From NCBI GenBank assembly GCA_963802095.1, contig CAWDHI010000001.1:682001-746000 (forward strand): a stretch of DNA of 64,000 bases, written 5' to 3'. The first letter of the stretch is position 1. Each line of letters opens with the position of its first letter. This DNA comes from CAVVEQ01 sp963802095. Lineage in GTDB: Bacteria > Chloroflexota > Anaerolineae > Anaerolineales > Anaerolineaceae. This document shows, piece after piece, positions 18,532 to 27,699 of the stretch. The notes under the pieces are model-generated. The model was not told the DNA's origin and made no database searches. It saw nothing but the letters and a program-made list of their open reading frames with translations. The translations under genes and the position numbers were made by a program.

Positions 18532-19990
18532 ACCGACCCTTTTTGAACTCTCTTCACCTGGCCGAACCGGGATTGATTTTCCCGCTCCGGATGTCCCCCA
18601 AACACCGCTACCCGAAGGTCTTGCCAGGGAATCTCTTCCCCTACCGGAATTATCTGAACAGGATGTCATCCGTCATTACACCCATTTATCCAAATTAAAT
18701 TACTCGGTGGATGGCGGTTTTTACCCATTGGGTTCCTGCACGATGAAATATAACCCTCGTGTCAATGAACGGGCTGCCCGTCTCCCCGGCTTCGCCGCTA
18801 TCCACCCATTTCAACCGGTCGAGACCATCCAGGGTTGCCTGGCGCTGATGTATAACCTGCAACTCTGGCTGGCAGAGATCAGTGGATTCAGAGGGATCAC
18901 CCTGCAACCCGCAGCCGGTGCTCAGGGTGAGTTTGTGGGCGTTGCCATCATACGTGCTTATCACAACTCGAGAAATGACGCTAAAAGAACCAGGATACTA
19001 ATTCCCGATTCCGCCCACGGGACAAACCCGGCCAGCTCTGCGATGAAGGGATTCGAGATTGTCCCCCTCCCCACCAATAAGGAAGGTAACGTTGATCTGG
19101 AAGCTCTTCGATCAGCTTGCGATGACACCACTGCAGGACTGATGCTCACAAACCCCAACACCTTGGGGCTCTTCGAGGCGAATGTCCTCGAAGTGGTAAG
19201 GATCGTCCACGAAGCTGGAGGGTTGGTGTATGGTGATGGCGCCAACCTGAACGCCTTGCTCGGGATTGTTCGACCCGGAGACTTGGGTTTTGATATCATG
19301 CACTTCAACCTTCATAAAACCTTCTCCACCCCTCACGGAGGAGGCGGTCCCGGATCCGGTCCGGTCGGGGTATCTGATAAATTGGTGGATTTCCTTCCCA
19401 CCCCGGTAATCGATGTTATCGAAGACGGCTCAGAAGATATGGCACCGTTGTATGGTTTCCGCGCGCCAAAACACTCTATCGGCAGGGTCAAATCTTTCAA
19501 CGGGCATTTTGGCATGATGGTCCGGGCTTTCACGTATATAAGTATGCACGGGCCTGAAGGCCTTTTAGCCATTTCCAAGTATGCCGTCCTCAACGCCAAT
19601 TACCTGCTCTCCCGGATCCGGAAGGATTACAAACTAGCCTATGACCGGGTATGTATGCATGAATTTGTCCTCGAAGGCAAATGGGACGATGCCCCCGGGG
19701 TGATCGCCTTGGATATCGCCAAACGGTTGATGGATTACGGGTTCCACCCGCCAACGAATTATTTCCCGCTCATCGTCCACGATGCTCTGATGATCGAGCC
19801 AACCGAAACGGAAAACAAGCAAACCCTGGATGCATTCGCGGAAGCCTTGATTGCCATCGCTGGAGAAGCAAAATCAAACCCTGAGCTCTTGAAATCCGCC
19901 CCGCACATAACGCCGGTTGGCAGGCTGGATGAGGTCAAAGCTGCCCGCGACCTGGTACTCTGCTGCTGGATTCCAGACCGCGAGGGGTGA
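18524..19990 (+). CDS. gcvPB: Glycine dehydrogenase (decarboxylating) subunit 2
   Basis: PLP-bearing half of glycine decarboxylase. The ATG at 18524 (MTEPTLFEL) overlaps the gcvPA stop and has GGGGAGG upstream. The protein (488 aa) contains GGFYPLGSCTMKYNPR, PAAGAQGEFVG, the PLP Schiff-base Lys in FNLHKTFSTPHGGGGPG and the late FNGHFGMMVRAFTY. All catalytic regions are present. It closes the gcvH-gcvPA-gcvPB operon. Together with the threonine dehydrogenase at 54729, it suggests conversion of threonine via glycine to one-carbon units, or reverse glycine synthesis. Confidence 0.95.
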   Translation: MTEPTLFELSSPGRTGIDFPAPDVPQTPLPEGLARESLPLPELSEQDVIRHYTHLSKLNYSVDGGFYPLGSCTMKYNPRVNERAARLPGFAAIHPFQPVETIQGCLALMYNLQLWLAEISGFRGITLQPAAGAQGEFVGVAIIRAYHNSRNDAKRTRILIPDSAHGTNPASSAMKGFEIVPLPTNKEGNVDLEALRSACDDTTAGLMLTNPNTLGLFEANVLEVVRIVHEAGGLVYGDGANLNALLGIVRPGDLGFDIMHFNLHKTFSTPHGGGGPGSGPVGVSDKLVDFLPTPVIDVIEDGSEDMAPLYGFRAPKHSIGRVKSFNGHFGMMVRAFTYISMHGPEGLLAISKYAVLNANYLLSRIRKDYKLAYDRVCMHEFVLEGKWDDAPGVIALDIAKRLMDYGFHPPTNYFPLIVHDALMIEPTETENKQTLDAFAEALIAIAGEAKSNPELLKSAPHITPVGRLDEVKAARDLVLCCWIPDREG

Positions 19991-20043
19991 AAACGTCTCG
20001 AAAATAGTTTGCATTTTTGTAATCCAATAATTCCAAAAACTGG

Positions 20044-20072
20044 TTGTATTCATCCGTTATTAGACGGATAAT
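20044..20072 (+). promoter_or_regulatory. Probable promoter of the small pilin gene
   Basis: TTGTAT (20044-20049) and GATAAT (20067-20072) are 17 nt apart, 25 nt before the GTG start. Moderate sigma-70 match. Confidence 0.45.
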
Positions 20073-20097
20073 ATAGTTCGGAAGGAGGTGGTTGAAT

Positions 20098-20244
20098 GTG
20101 AACTCTCATCAGCTGGAAAAAGGGCAGGGGTTTTTGGAATATGCATTAATTTTAATTATTGTTTCTATCCTGGTCATCGCCGCCCTTGCCCTGATGGGAC
20201 CTGCCATTGGCAAGTTATACAGTGACGTTATCCCTTTGATCTAA
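20098..20244 (+). CDS. Flp/type IVb pilin-like small protein
   Basis: A 48-aa protein with a GTG start, preceded by a perfect AGGAGGT eight nt upstream. It has a short polar leader ending in KG, then QGFLEYALILIIVSILVI, which is the class of prepilin peptidase site G/(Q)GFLEYALIL with the key Glu at +5 of the mature protein, and one hydrophobic helix. The tail is GPAIGKLYSDVIPLI. Flp pilins are usually 50-60 aa, so it is at the short end. It has its own promoter and a strong terminator, and no pilus assembly genes (prepilin peptidase, ATPase) are in the window. It would lie in the inner membrane and be polymerised by machinery encoded elsewhere. Confidence 0.75.
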   Translation: MNSHQLEKGQGFLEYALILIIVSILVIAALALMGPAIGKLYSDVIPLI

Positions 20245-20260
20245 ACAACATGCCTGGCAG

Positions 20261-20296
20261 AAATAAACAGCAGCGTTAATTCGCTGCTGTTTATTT
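20261..20296 (+). terminator. Strong terminator after the pilin gene
   Basis: A perfect 15-bp stem (20261-20275 with 20282-20296) around the 6-nt loop TTAATT, containing CAGCAGCG / CGCTGCTG and ending in TTTATTTAT. Confidence 0.8.
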
Positions 20297-20335
20297 ATAT
20301 ATTTGTGTATATTATGCATATTTTGCAATTAATAG

Positions 20336-20363
20336 TTGACTTTTTCCTTTTTCGGTATATTAT
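20336..20363 (+). promoter_or_regulatory. Promoter of the Lrp-family gene, likely giving a leaderless transcript
   Basis: TTGACT (20336-20341) and TATTAT (20358-20363) are 16 nt apart. The -10 ends 6 nt before the ATG at 20370, so transcription would begin at or beside that codon. Confidence 0.6.
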
Positions 20364-20369
20364 ATGTAT

Positions 20370-20837
20370 ATGGGTCGCAATATTAGCAATCCAAGGCGGG
20401 AAACTCTTGACGAGATTGATCTCCGGATCATCTCCGAGCTTCAAAAGGACGGAAGGGTTGCATTCTCCCAGATAGCGGAGTCGCTTGGCGTCTCTCCTGG
20501 CATGATTCGGCTGCGTTACAACAAACTGGTAGGATCCGGATACCTCAAGGTTCTTGCCATTTCAAACCCCCCAAAAATGGGCTTTAATTTCATGGCGATG
20601 ATCGGCATCAAGGTTGAAGGAAGCAAACTTAATCAAGTGGCAGAGATGATCGCTGAATTGGATGAAGTGATCTATCTGATCGCTACAAGTGGGGCGTACG
20701 ATCTATTCGCGGAGGTGATATGCACCGATCAGGACAATCTCCTTAATTTTTTGGGTAAAAAACTTACACCTATCGATGGGATCAGGGAAACTGAAACTTT
20801 TATTCACTTGAAAATTGTGAAAGAAGTTTATTTTTAG
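20370..20837 (+). CDS. Lrp/AsnC-family transcriptional regulator
   Basis: Amino-acid-responsive regulator of 155 aa. The N-terminal helix-turn-helix is typical: LDEIDLRIISELQKDGRVAFSQIAESLGVS, then a recognition helix. The C-terminal half is the RAM (AsnC_trans_reg) effector domain with MIGIKVEGSKLNQVAEMIAELDEVIYLIATSGAYDLFAEVIC. Two in-frame ATGs exist (20364, 20370); the -10 hexamer covers the bases just before the first, so 20370 is preferred and the message may be leaderless. It lies upstream of the amino acid dehydrogenase, permease and aminotransferase genes and is their likely regulator. Confidence 0.88.
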   Translation: MGRNISNPRRETLDEIDLRIISELQKDGRVAFSQIAESLGVSPGMIRLRYNKLVGSGYLKVLAISNPPKMGFNFMAMIGIKVEGSKLNQVAEMIAELDEVIYLIATSGAYDLFAEVICTDQDNLLNFLGKKLTPIDGIRETETFIHLKIVKEVYF

Positions 20838-20873
20838 CCGATATTCAAAAATATCATTATTCAGGAGGAGAAC

Positions 20874-22085
20874 ATGAAGATTTTACTAGTAGGTGTTGGG
20901 GGTGTTGGCGAAGCGATTGCAGCGATATCCAAACCCCGACCCTGGTTGGAATTGATGGTGCTGGCTGATTACAACAAGGAGCGCTGCCTGGAAGTTCAGG
21001 AAAAACTGGGGGACAACAATAAATTTCCAGTCGAATGGGTGGATGCAAACAAGAAAGAGCTGATCGTTGACCTGGCAAAAAAGTACAAAGTCGACTTGAT
21101 CATGAACGCTTGTGATCCTTCCTTCAACGTACCGATCTTTGATGCTGCATACGATTACGGGTGCAATTACATGGACATGGCGATGACCCTCTCCGAACCT
21201 CACCCGGAAAAGCCGTTCACCCAATGCGGGATCAAACTTGGGGATTACCAGTTTGAACGGGCAAAGAAGTGGGAAGAAAAAGGGTTACTGGCTCTTGTCG
21301 GGTTGGGAGTTGAACCCGGCATGGCGGATGTTTTCGCCCGATACGCCCAGGACCATTTATTTGATGAGATTGAAGAGATTGGAGTCCGGGATGGAGCGAA
21401 TCTGATCGTTAAAGGCTATGAATTTGCCCCGAATTTCTCCATTTGGACCACGATCGAAGAATGTCTGAACCCACCTGTGATCTGGGAAAAGGAAAAAGGA
21501 TGGTTCACCACAGAACCCTTCTCTGAACCGGAGATCTTTGAATTTCCCGCGGGGATTGGAAAGCTGGAAGTCATAAATGTGGAGCATGAGGAAGTCCTGT
21601 TGGTCCCCCGCTGGATCAATTGCAAACGGGTGACATTCAAATATGCTCTCGGTGACCAGTTCATAGGAGTTCTAAAAACGCTTCATATGATCGGACTTGA
21701 TAATAAAGAGCCAATCAAAGTAAAAGATTTGATGGTCGCCCCGCGGGATGTGGTTGCAGCCTGCCTCCCCGACCCTGCCCACCTGGGTCACCTGATGGAA
21801 GGGCTAACCTGTGCAGGTACCTGGGTAAAAGGGAAAAAGGATGGCAAACCTCGCCAGGTCTACATTCACCAGGTTGCAGATAATGCAGATTGCATGAAGA
21901 AATGGAGCTGCCAATCTGTTGTTGCCCAGACAGGGTTCAACGCTGTGATTGGGTTTGAATTGCTGGCGGAAGGAAAATGGAAGGGTAAAGGGGTTATGGG
22001 CCCAGAAGCATTCCCGCCGGAACCCTTCATGGAAAAGATGAAGGACTATGGTTTCCCGTACGGGATCATGGAAATGAAAGCCTAA
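20874..22085 (+). CDS. Saccharopine dehydrogenase-family oxidoreductase (lysine 6-dehydrogenase-like)
   Basis: NAD(P)-dependent amino acid dehydrogenase family, 403 aa. The Rossmann motif GVGGVGEAIA is at residues 7-16. The second part matches the saccharopine-dehydrogenase C-terminal fold (GLGVEPGMADVFARYA around residue 145). AGGAGGAG precedes the ATG. It follows the Lrp gene by 36 nt and precedes an amino acid permease by 19 nt, so a transported amino acid, possibly lysine, is a likely substrate. True saccharopine dehydrogenase, L-lysine 6-dehydrogenase and related diamino acid enzymes share this family, so the exact reaction is inferred. Confidence 0.75.
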   Translation: MKILLVGVGGVGEAIAAISKPRPWLELMVLADYNKERCLEVQEKLGDNNKFPVEWVDANKKELIVDLAKKYKVDLIMNACDPSFNVPIFDAAYDYGCNYMDMAMTLSEPHPEKPFTQCGIKLGDYQFERAKKWEEKGLLALVGLGVEPGMADVFARYAQDHLFDEIEEIGVRDGANLIVKGYEFAPNFSIWTTIEECLNPPVIWEKEKGWFTTEPFSEPEIFEFPAGIGKLEVINVEHEEVLLVPRWINCKRVTFKYALGDQFIGVLKTLHMIGLDNKEPIKVKDLMVAPRDVVAACLPDPAHLGHLMEGLTCAGTWVKGKKDGKPRQVYIHQVADNADCMKKWSCQSVVAQTGFNAVIGFELLAEGKWKGKGVMGPEAFPPEPFMEKMKDYGFPYGIMEMKA

Positions 22086-22104
22086 ATTGATTGGAGAGAA
22101 AAAA

Positions 22105-23686
22105 ATGACCGCAACTTCAAACAATCAAATTGAAATTACGACAGAGCGGAAGAAATTAAAAAGGGAGCTCACACTGCTCCCCTTATTTGGGTTGATTTAT
22201 TTCACGGTGTGCGGCGGAGCATTTGGAGCCGAACCGATCATCGGCTGGTCCGGACCTGGAATGGCCATGCTCCTCCTAATTCTCACCCCGATCTTATTCA
22301 GTATTCCGATTATGCTTATGGTCAGGGAACTGCAATCCATGATGCCTGTGGAAGGCGGTTATTACCACTGGATCAAGCAGGGTCTTGGTGGATTCGCCGG
22401 TTTCATGTCGGGTTGGCTGATGTGGGTGGTTTCCTGGCTGGATGTTTCGATCTACCCGGTCTGGGCTACTTATTATCTCGGATTCCTGTTCCCGGCACTT
22501 AGTGAAGGAACAACTATCGGCGGGGTATATCTGTCTGCGGGTCTTCTTCAATTCCTGACCGCAGCTTTATTAATTTGGTCAATCTCCCTGCTCCAAATTC
22601 GAGGGAGCCGCTTATCAGGTTTGACTTCCACCTGGATAGGCCTGGTGATGATCACCCCCCTGATAATCATGTCAATTATCGGTATTTTTTCTTGGATAAA
22701 AAGCGGCACCACTGTTGCACTGCCGTTTACTCCACCCGATACAACTATCGTTGCAGCGCTTAGCACAGGGTTGTTTGTTGCCATGTGGAACTATATGGGT
22801 TGGGAGCTGCCCGCCGCGGCGGGGGATGAGATCGTCAATCCGAAGAAAACATACCCGCGAGCAATGGCGCTTGTGTTGGTGGCTGCCATTCTCACCTACG
22901 CCCTTCCCACGCTAGCCGGGCTTTATGGTGGTGCAGGGGAGAATGGGCGGTACCAAATGTGGGGGATTGAAGAATACGCAGACGGAGAGGGCATTGGTCC
23001 TGTCCTTGCGGATTACGGGATCACTGATGAGCAGATTGCGGAGTGGGGCGTCAACCCGGAAGCCTCATCTGGTTGGGAGTTTCCTGATATTGCGAGAGTA
23101 ATCGGTGAAAAAGTTGCAGGAGTAGGAAGCCCATTGGCGAATGGCTTGGGCTTAATCGTTATGATCGCGGCCGTCCTTTCGATGATCGGTTTATTTATCG
23201 GGAACAGTTTGGGGGGTTCCCGTGTCCCCTTTGCCCTGGCAGAGGATGGGATGTTTCCGAAATGGTTCGTTAAAGTACACCCGAAATATGGAACCCCCTG
23301 GATCGCGATCATTTTCGTCGGGGTGATTTTCACGATATTCGCCACGAACGCGTTTGCTTTCCTCGTCGTAGCGGATGTTTTTCTGCAATCGGTTGTGATC
23401 GTCCTGGAATTCATAGCCCTCTGGCGGCTTCGAAAATTAAGATCCCACCATGCCGCGGTCTCGGATCCCTGGAGGAACCTTTGGTCTCTTACTATGCACT
23501 CTCGCTCCATTTTTGGTTATTGGGTTGGCGGTTTACAGCCAGTTTGCTGAGGAAGGTTTGTCTTCGCTGGGTTGGGCGTTGGCCCTCGCAGCCATCGGCC
23601 TTATCCTCTACTTCCCCTTTATGAAAAGGTACAAACCCGGGGTTCCAGATGTCAATCCGTATGAAGCACCATCCGAGGAATCCTGA
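22105..23686 (+). CDS. Amino acid permease, APC superfamily (reading frame broken near 23440)
   Basis: Polytopic membrane carrier. The main frame runs from ATG 22105 (GGAGAG upstream) to a stop at 23550 and covers about ten helices: LLPLFGLIYFTVCGGAFGAEP is the conserved APC opening, followed by GGYYHWIKQGLGGFAGFMSGW. Near 23438 the frame must shift by +1: the natural continuation, DPTMPRSRIPGGTFGLLL then two helices and PYEAPSEES, is in the next frame and ends at 23686. DPxMPRxxRIPGG is the usual APC junction before helix 11, so this is one gene with a one-base indel. The damage may be real or a sequence error. It sits between the dehydrogenase and the putrescine-type aminotransferase, so an amino acid or polyamine substrate is likely. 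Confidence 0.82.
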
Positions 23687-23723
23687 GTTGTGTTATCAGT
23701 AATTATGTATTGCATATATGGAA

Positions 23724-23751
23724 ACAAGGCTCTCCATTCAGAGAGCCTTGT
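23724..23751 (+). terminator. Hairpin after the permease gene
   Basis: An 11-bp perfect stem (ACAAGGCTCTC / GAGAGCCTTGT) with a 6-nt loop, 38 nt after the stop at 23686. No T run follows, so it may be a weak terminator or an RNA-processing hairpin. Confidence 0.5.
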
Positions 23752-23799
23752 CAGCTTCTGTAATGCCGCAATTATTGGTAATTTGGGTCTTTATATCAC

Positions 23800-23828
23800 T
23801 TGACATTGTATTTACAGTTATCCATAAT
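23800..23828 (+). promoter_or_regulatory. Promoter upstream of the putrescine-type aminotransferase
   Basis: TTGACA (23800-23805) and CATAAT (23823-23828), 17 nt apart, giving a leader of about 120 nt before ATG 23957. The leader has no obvious structured element. Confidence 0.55.
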
Positions 23829-23956
23829 ATTCAAGAGACGAGAAAAGATATATTGGTGCTCGTCCCTTATCCCAAATCAAATTTATTGGTGGATTTCAAT
23901 AGTCCGGTTACTTTTTGTATGTTCGAAAATACTTTAAGCAACGAGGAGGAATGATT

Positions 23957-25315
23957 ATGCCGCAGAACTTGCAGGACGCTTTATCATATTCCGAGAAATG
24001 GTTGAAGATAATCGAAAAGAAGGAGGTGAACCAGGAGGAGGGAAAAGCAATCATAGATGAGAGCAAGAATAATTTTGGGGAATATTTCAATAGAAACTGG
24101 TTGGAATACCGGAAATCGGTGACCGAAGCCGGTGATTGGGCGTGCGTGGAATGGACCGGCCGGGGCGCAATATTCAAGGATGTGCTTGGACGGGAATATA
24201 TAGACTGTCTCGGCGGATATGGCATGATGGACCACGGCTGGAGCCACCCCGATGTTGTTGCAGCGGTTGCCGCCCAACTTCAACGGACACCCATGCCCAG
24301 CCAGGAATTGATCGATCCATTGCGTGGCGTTCTCGCACGCATGATGGCAGATATCACCCCCGGTGATATCAAGTATTCCTTCTTCTGCGCCAGCGGCACT
24401 GAGGCAATTGAAGGCGCGATCAAGCTCGCCAAGATGTACACCCAAAAGGCAGGATTTATCGTTTCCACGAACGCTTTTCACGGAAAGACCATGGGATCTC
24501 TTTCCATGATGGGCAAATCCGATTACCGCTGTCCGCCAGGTGTTCTTTACGGTGGTCCTGTTTACCATGTCCCCTATGGAGATGCTGGAGCGGTTGAAAA
24601 ACAGCTCGAGATCTGTGATAAGGTCGGGATCGGGATCGCAGCCGTCCTCATGGAACCCATCCAGGGAGAAGCCGGTGCGATCGTTCCTCCCGATGATTTC
24701 TGGCCGCGTATCCGCAAAGCGACCAAAGAGCATGGTGTTTTACTCATCGCGGATGAAGTACAAACCGGTCTCGGCCGGACCGGAAAATTATGGGGTGTGG
24801 ACCATTGGGATGTCAAACCCGATATCCTCGCCCTGGCGAAGTCTCTTGGCGGCGGCGTAATGCCCATCAGTACCTTCTGCTCGACTGAAGAGATCTGGCA
24901 GTGCATGATGTATCCCAATCCCTTCATTCACACCACAACCACCGGCGGGGGTGCGTTGGCATGCTCTGCTGCGATCGCGTCCATAAACGTGGTATTACGG
25001 GATGATTATCCCAAACAGGCCGCAGAAAAGGGCGCCTATATCATGCCCAAGCTCCAGGTGCTGGCGGAAAAATATAGCAATATCTATGACTATGTATGCG
25101 GGAAAGGACTTCTGATCGGACAGCATTTCAAGACCCCGGAGATCGGGTACCAGGTTGCAGCCGGGTTATTTAAACGGGGAGTTCTGGTCGCCGGTACGCT
25201 GACCAGCGCCCATACCATCCGGATCGAACCACCGATCGTGATCACCTATGAACAAATTGATGCCGTGCTGAACAGGCTTGAGGATACGCTGGCTGAAATC
25301 AGCAAGACTTTATAA
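23957..25315 (+). CDS. patA: Putrescine aminotransferase-like class III aminotransferase
   Basis: PLP enzyme, 452 aa, closely resembling E. coli YgjG/PatA, which transfers the amino group of putrescine or cadaverine to 2-oxoglutarate. Shared landmarks: LEYRKSVTEAGD, DCLGGYG, KYSFFCASGTEAIEGAIKLAK, AFHGKTMGSLS, EPIQGEAGAIVPP, DEVQTGLGRTGK, the PLP Lys in LALAKSLGGGVMP and the late RGVLVAGTLTSAHTIRIEPP. Of the two nearby ATGs, 23957 has AGGAGG at 7 nt, whereas 23951 is too close. It lies between an APC permease and a sodium symporter. The aminoaldehyde product could go to the acylating aldehyde dehydrogenase at 29144. Confidence 0.85.
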   Translation: MPQNLQDALSYSEKWLKIIEKKEVNQEEGKAIIDESKNNFGEYFNRNWLEYRKSVTEAGDWACVEWTGRGAIFKDVLGREYIDCLGGYGMMDHGWSHPDVVAAVAAQLQRTPMPSQELIDPLRGVLARMMADITPGDIKYSFFCASGTEAIEGAIKLAKMYTQKAGFIVSTNAFHGKTMGSLSMMGKSDYRCPPGVLYGGPVYHVPYGDAGAVEKQLEICDKVGIGIAAVLMEPIQGEAGAIVPPDDFWPRIRKATKEHGVLLIADEVQTGLGRTGKLWGVDHWDVKPDILALAKSLGGGVMPISTFCSTEEIWQCMMYPNPFIHTTTTGGGALACSAAIASINVVLRDDYPKQAAEKGAYIMPKLQVLAEKYSNIYDYVCGKGLLIGQHFKTPEIGYQVAAGLFKRGVLVAGTLTSAHTIRIEPPIVITYEQIDAVLNRLEDTLAEISKTL

Positions 25316-25357
25316 CCATATAGGAACCATAATTCCACTCAAAAAAGGAGCGAAAAA

Positions 25358-27016
25358 ATGATTCTCGAAGGATATGATTATGCCTGGTTGGTCGTTCTGT
25401 TCATCGTATTGTTCTTCGCTGTCCGAATCGCTGTTGGTATTTGGGCAGGCAGGCAGGTTCAGGACAATGCAGACTACATTGTTGCCGGTCGCAGGCTGCC
25501 AATCCATATGGCAGCTGCCTCGATCATGGCCACCTGGTTTGCTGCAGAGACCCTCATGGGAGCCTCGGAAACCGCCTACGATTATGGCTTTTCCGGAGTG
25601 ATTTTCGACCCCTTCGGTGCGGCAGTCTGTTTGTTCATTTCCGGGTTGTTGTTCGTCAGGCTGATGAGGCGGGCAAAATATCTCACCATCGTTGATTTCT
25701 TCGAGCGGCGTTATAACAAAGTAATGGTCGTATTGACGGTTATCGCTCAAAGCCTGACCTACTTTTCCTGGACTGCGGCGCAGATCGTAGCAGGAGGAGC
25801 CATTGCAACTGCATTGTTCGGGATCGATCCGGTTTGGGGCATGGTGATCGTCATCACAATTGTCGCAGCGTATACGACGATGGGTGGCATGCTCGCTGAT
25901 ACCATGCTGGATTTCTTCCAGGTATTTCTCACCGCTGGTGGGATCACATTGATCTTCCTGTTCGTTCTTGTGGAGGTCGGTGGCTTCCCGGGAATGATCG
26001 AAGGGGCAGGTTCCACATATGTATCCGAACCCTTCAGGTTGCTGCCTTCGACAACAGAAGGCTACTTGGGTTACACCGGAGCAACTGGTTGGATGTACTG
26101 GCTCGCCGCCTGGATGGCGATTGGCCTGGGATCGGTTGCCACTCAGGACCTGATGCAGCGCTCGATGGCTGCGAGAAACCAGGCGACTTCGGTCTATGGT
26201 TCCTATGGTGCCGGGGTACTTTACCTGTTCTTTGGGATTATGTCTCCATTGATCGGGATAATGATTTACTCACTCTCTCCTGGGTTGGAAGATACCAGCT
26301 ATCTGCTCGTTTCCGCATCCATGACATTCCTTCCACCGCTGCTCACCGCCATCTTTATCGCAGCGCTGGTTTCCGCATTGATGAGCACCTCCGATAGCTC
26401 ACTGCTGGCTGGTGCCTCAGCAGTGACGGAAAATCTTATCCCGCTCATCACTGGTAAAAAGCTGGAAGGAATGAAGGCAGTTTGGGCAACCCGTACCATG
26501 GTGATCGTAAATGCGGTAATAGGCCTTGCCATCGCCCTCTGGGCGCAAACGATTTATGAACTCTCCATCGTTGCCTGGACCTTGCTGCTTGTTGGTTTGT
26601 TTTCCCCATTCGCGTTTGGGATGTATTGGAAAAAATCAAATTCCTGGGGCGCAGTGGCTTCCTTCGTCGGTGGGTTCACGGCATGGATCGCAGCGTCGTT
26701 ATACTTCTTCCAAATCGGTATCGATGGCCAATCCACTGCAGCAGTCTGCGAATACACTGCAGACATGGGTGTTTATAGCGATGCCTGGTGGTGCGGCTTC
26801 TGGGATTCGATCTACATTGGTTCTTTTGTAGCATTTATCACTGGCCTCCTGCTGATGATCATTGTTTCCCTCGTCACGCAGAAGCTCTCCCCACCAAGAA
26901 AGCTGGTGGACTACTACGGCGAACCAATGGATCTCAATTGGAAACTGAACCTTGGTCTCCTTCCCATAAAGGATGCCTTCCGTAAGATAACCGATGAAGA
27001 GAAGGAAATTACATAA
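25358..27016 (+). CDS. Sodium:solute symporter (SSS family)
   Basis: A 552-aa membrane protein with about 13-14 hydrophobic helices, in the SSS (PutP/PanF) fold. Recognisable parts: ADYIVAGRRLPIHMAAASIMATWFAAET near helix 2, the conserved GSVATQDLMQRSMAARNQ around residue 260 and LVSALMSTSDSSLLAGASAVTEN near helix 9, whose Ser residues form the sodium site in this family. GGAG lies upstream of the ATG. It follows the putrescine-type aminotransferase by 42 nt and is followed by a strong terminator, so the two share a transcript. A solute such as an amino acid, carboxylate or polyamine is plausible but not determined. Confidence 0.88.
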   Translation: MILEGYDYAWLVVLFIVLFFAVRIAVGIWAGRQVQDNADYIVAGRRLPIHMAAASIMATWFAAETLMGASETAYDYGFSGVIFDPFGAAVCLFISGLLFVRLMRRAKYLTIVDFFERRYNKVMVVLTVIAQSLTYFSWTAAQIVAGGAIATALFGIDPVWGMVIVITIVAAYTTMGGMLADTMLDFFQVFLTAGGITLIFLFVLVEVGGFPGMIEGAGSTYVSEPFRLLPSTTEGYLGYTGATGWMYWLAAWMAIGLGSVATQDLMQRSMAARNQATSVYGSYGAGVLYLFFGIMSPLIGIMIYSLSPGLEDTSYLLVSASMTFLPPLLTAIFIAALVSALMSTSDSSLLAGASAVTENLIPLITGKKLEGMKAVWATRTMVIVNAVIGLAIALWAQTIYELSIVAWTLLLVGLFSPFAFGMYWKKSNSWGAVASFVGGFTAWIAASLYFFQIGIDGQSTAAVCEYTADMGVYSDAWWCGFWDSIYIGSFVAFITGLLLMIIVSLVTQKLSPPRKLVDYYGEPMDLNWKLNLGLLPIKDAFRKITDEEKEIT

Positions 27017-27063
27017 TTTCCATTTTCTCGATCACCTTATCATGATGAAGTGATAATATAATT

Positions 27064-27100
27064 TGAGAGGTGTCCAAAAACCGTAAATGGACACCTCTCA
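27064..27100 (+). terminator. Terminator after the symporter gene
   Basis: A 13-bp perfect stem (27064-27076 with 27088-27100; TGAGAGGTGTCCA and its complement), 11-nt loop, followed by TTATT. Confidence 0.7.
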
Positions 27101-27141
27101 TTATTGTGGTTTAGTTCTGATTTTTTAATCTAAGGATCTAC

Positions 27142-27651
27142 ATGGCTGAAATCAATCTTCCATTCATTTTGATGGTTTTCGGGATCGCATTCCTGGTTGT
27201 TTTCCTGACCCGTAAAGCTATAAGGAAAGTCAACAAGGACAGAGCTGCGAACGCGTCAACCTCCCAAAAACTCAAACCAGCTCCCGAACACAAATTGACC
27301 GACGACCAGTTCAATAGAATATGGAAGAATTTATCCTATTTGATCCTCCTCGCAGGAGTTGGGAATTTGTACATGGTCTATACGGCTGTTAATGCTGCTT
27401 TGGCTTCCGGGATTGTTTTTTTCTGGGTCGATGCATTCTTCAGCCTCGCTGCAGCAATATCTGCATACTTCCTCTGGAAACTTCGTCGAAGGATTTGGGT
27501 TTTTATTTATTTCGTATGCTGCTTGATCCCGGTTTTCCTTTTTATGTCGTTCAAGGGACCGGGATTCAAAGAAAGTGCACTTATTCATCTCTTCCCATTG
27601 GTTTTACTGTATTTCGTCCTAAAGCCTGTGTGGAATAACCTGGACGAATGA
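27142..27651 (+). CDS. Unknown polytopic membrane protein
   Basis: A 169-aa protein I cannot assign. It has an N-terminal hydrophobic helix (FILMVFGIAFLVVFL), a basic polar segment with RKVNKDRAANAS, then about four more helices (LSYLILLAGVGNLYMVYTAV, FFWVDAFFSLAAAISAYFLW, IWVFIYFVCCLIPVFLFM and LFPLVLLYFVLKPVW). No transport or enzyme motif is visible. It lies between two oppositely directed metabolic genes and ends 48 nt from the convergent aminotransferase stop. Coding style matches its surroundings. Confidence 0.6.
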   Translation: MAEINLPFILMVFGIAFLVVFLTRKAIRKVNKDRAANASTSQKLKPAPEHKLTDDQFNRIWKNLSYLILLAGVGNLYMVYTAVNAALASGIVFFWVDAFFSLAAAISAYFLWKLRRRIWVFIYFVCCLIPVFLFMSFKGPGFKESALIHLFPLVLLYFVLKPVWNNLDE

Positions 27652-27699
27652 CCGGGTAAGCCAGGGTTTAGCATGGGAAGGTTAATTGAATGATTTTTC

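Noticed and set aside
23438..23452. Programmed +1 frameshift in the permease (TTA-AGA) like yeast Ty1 sites
   Set aside because: No stimulatory structure seen, and permeases are not known to use one; a one-base error or mutation is simpler.
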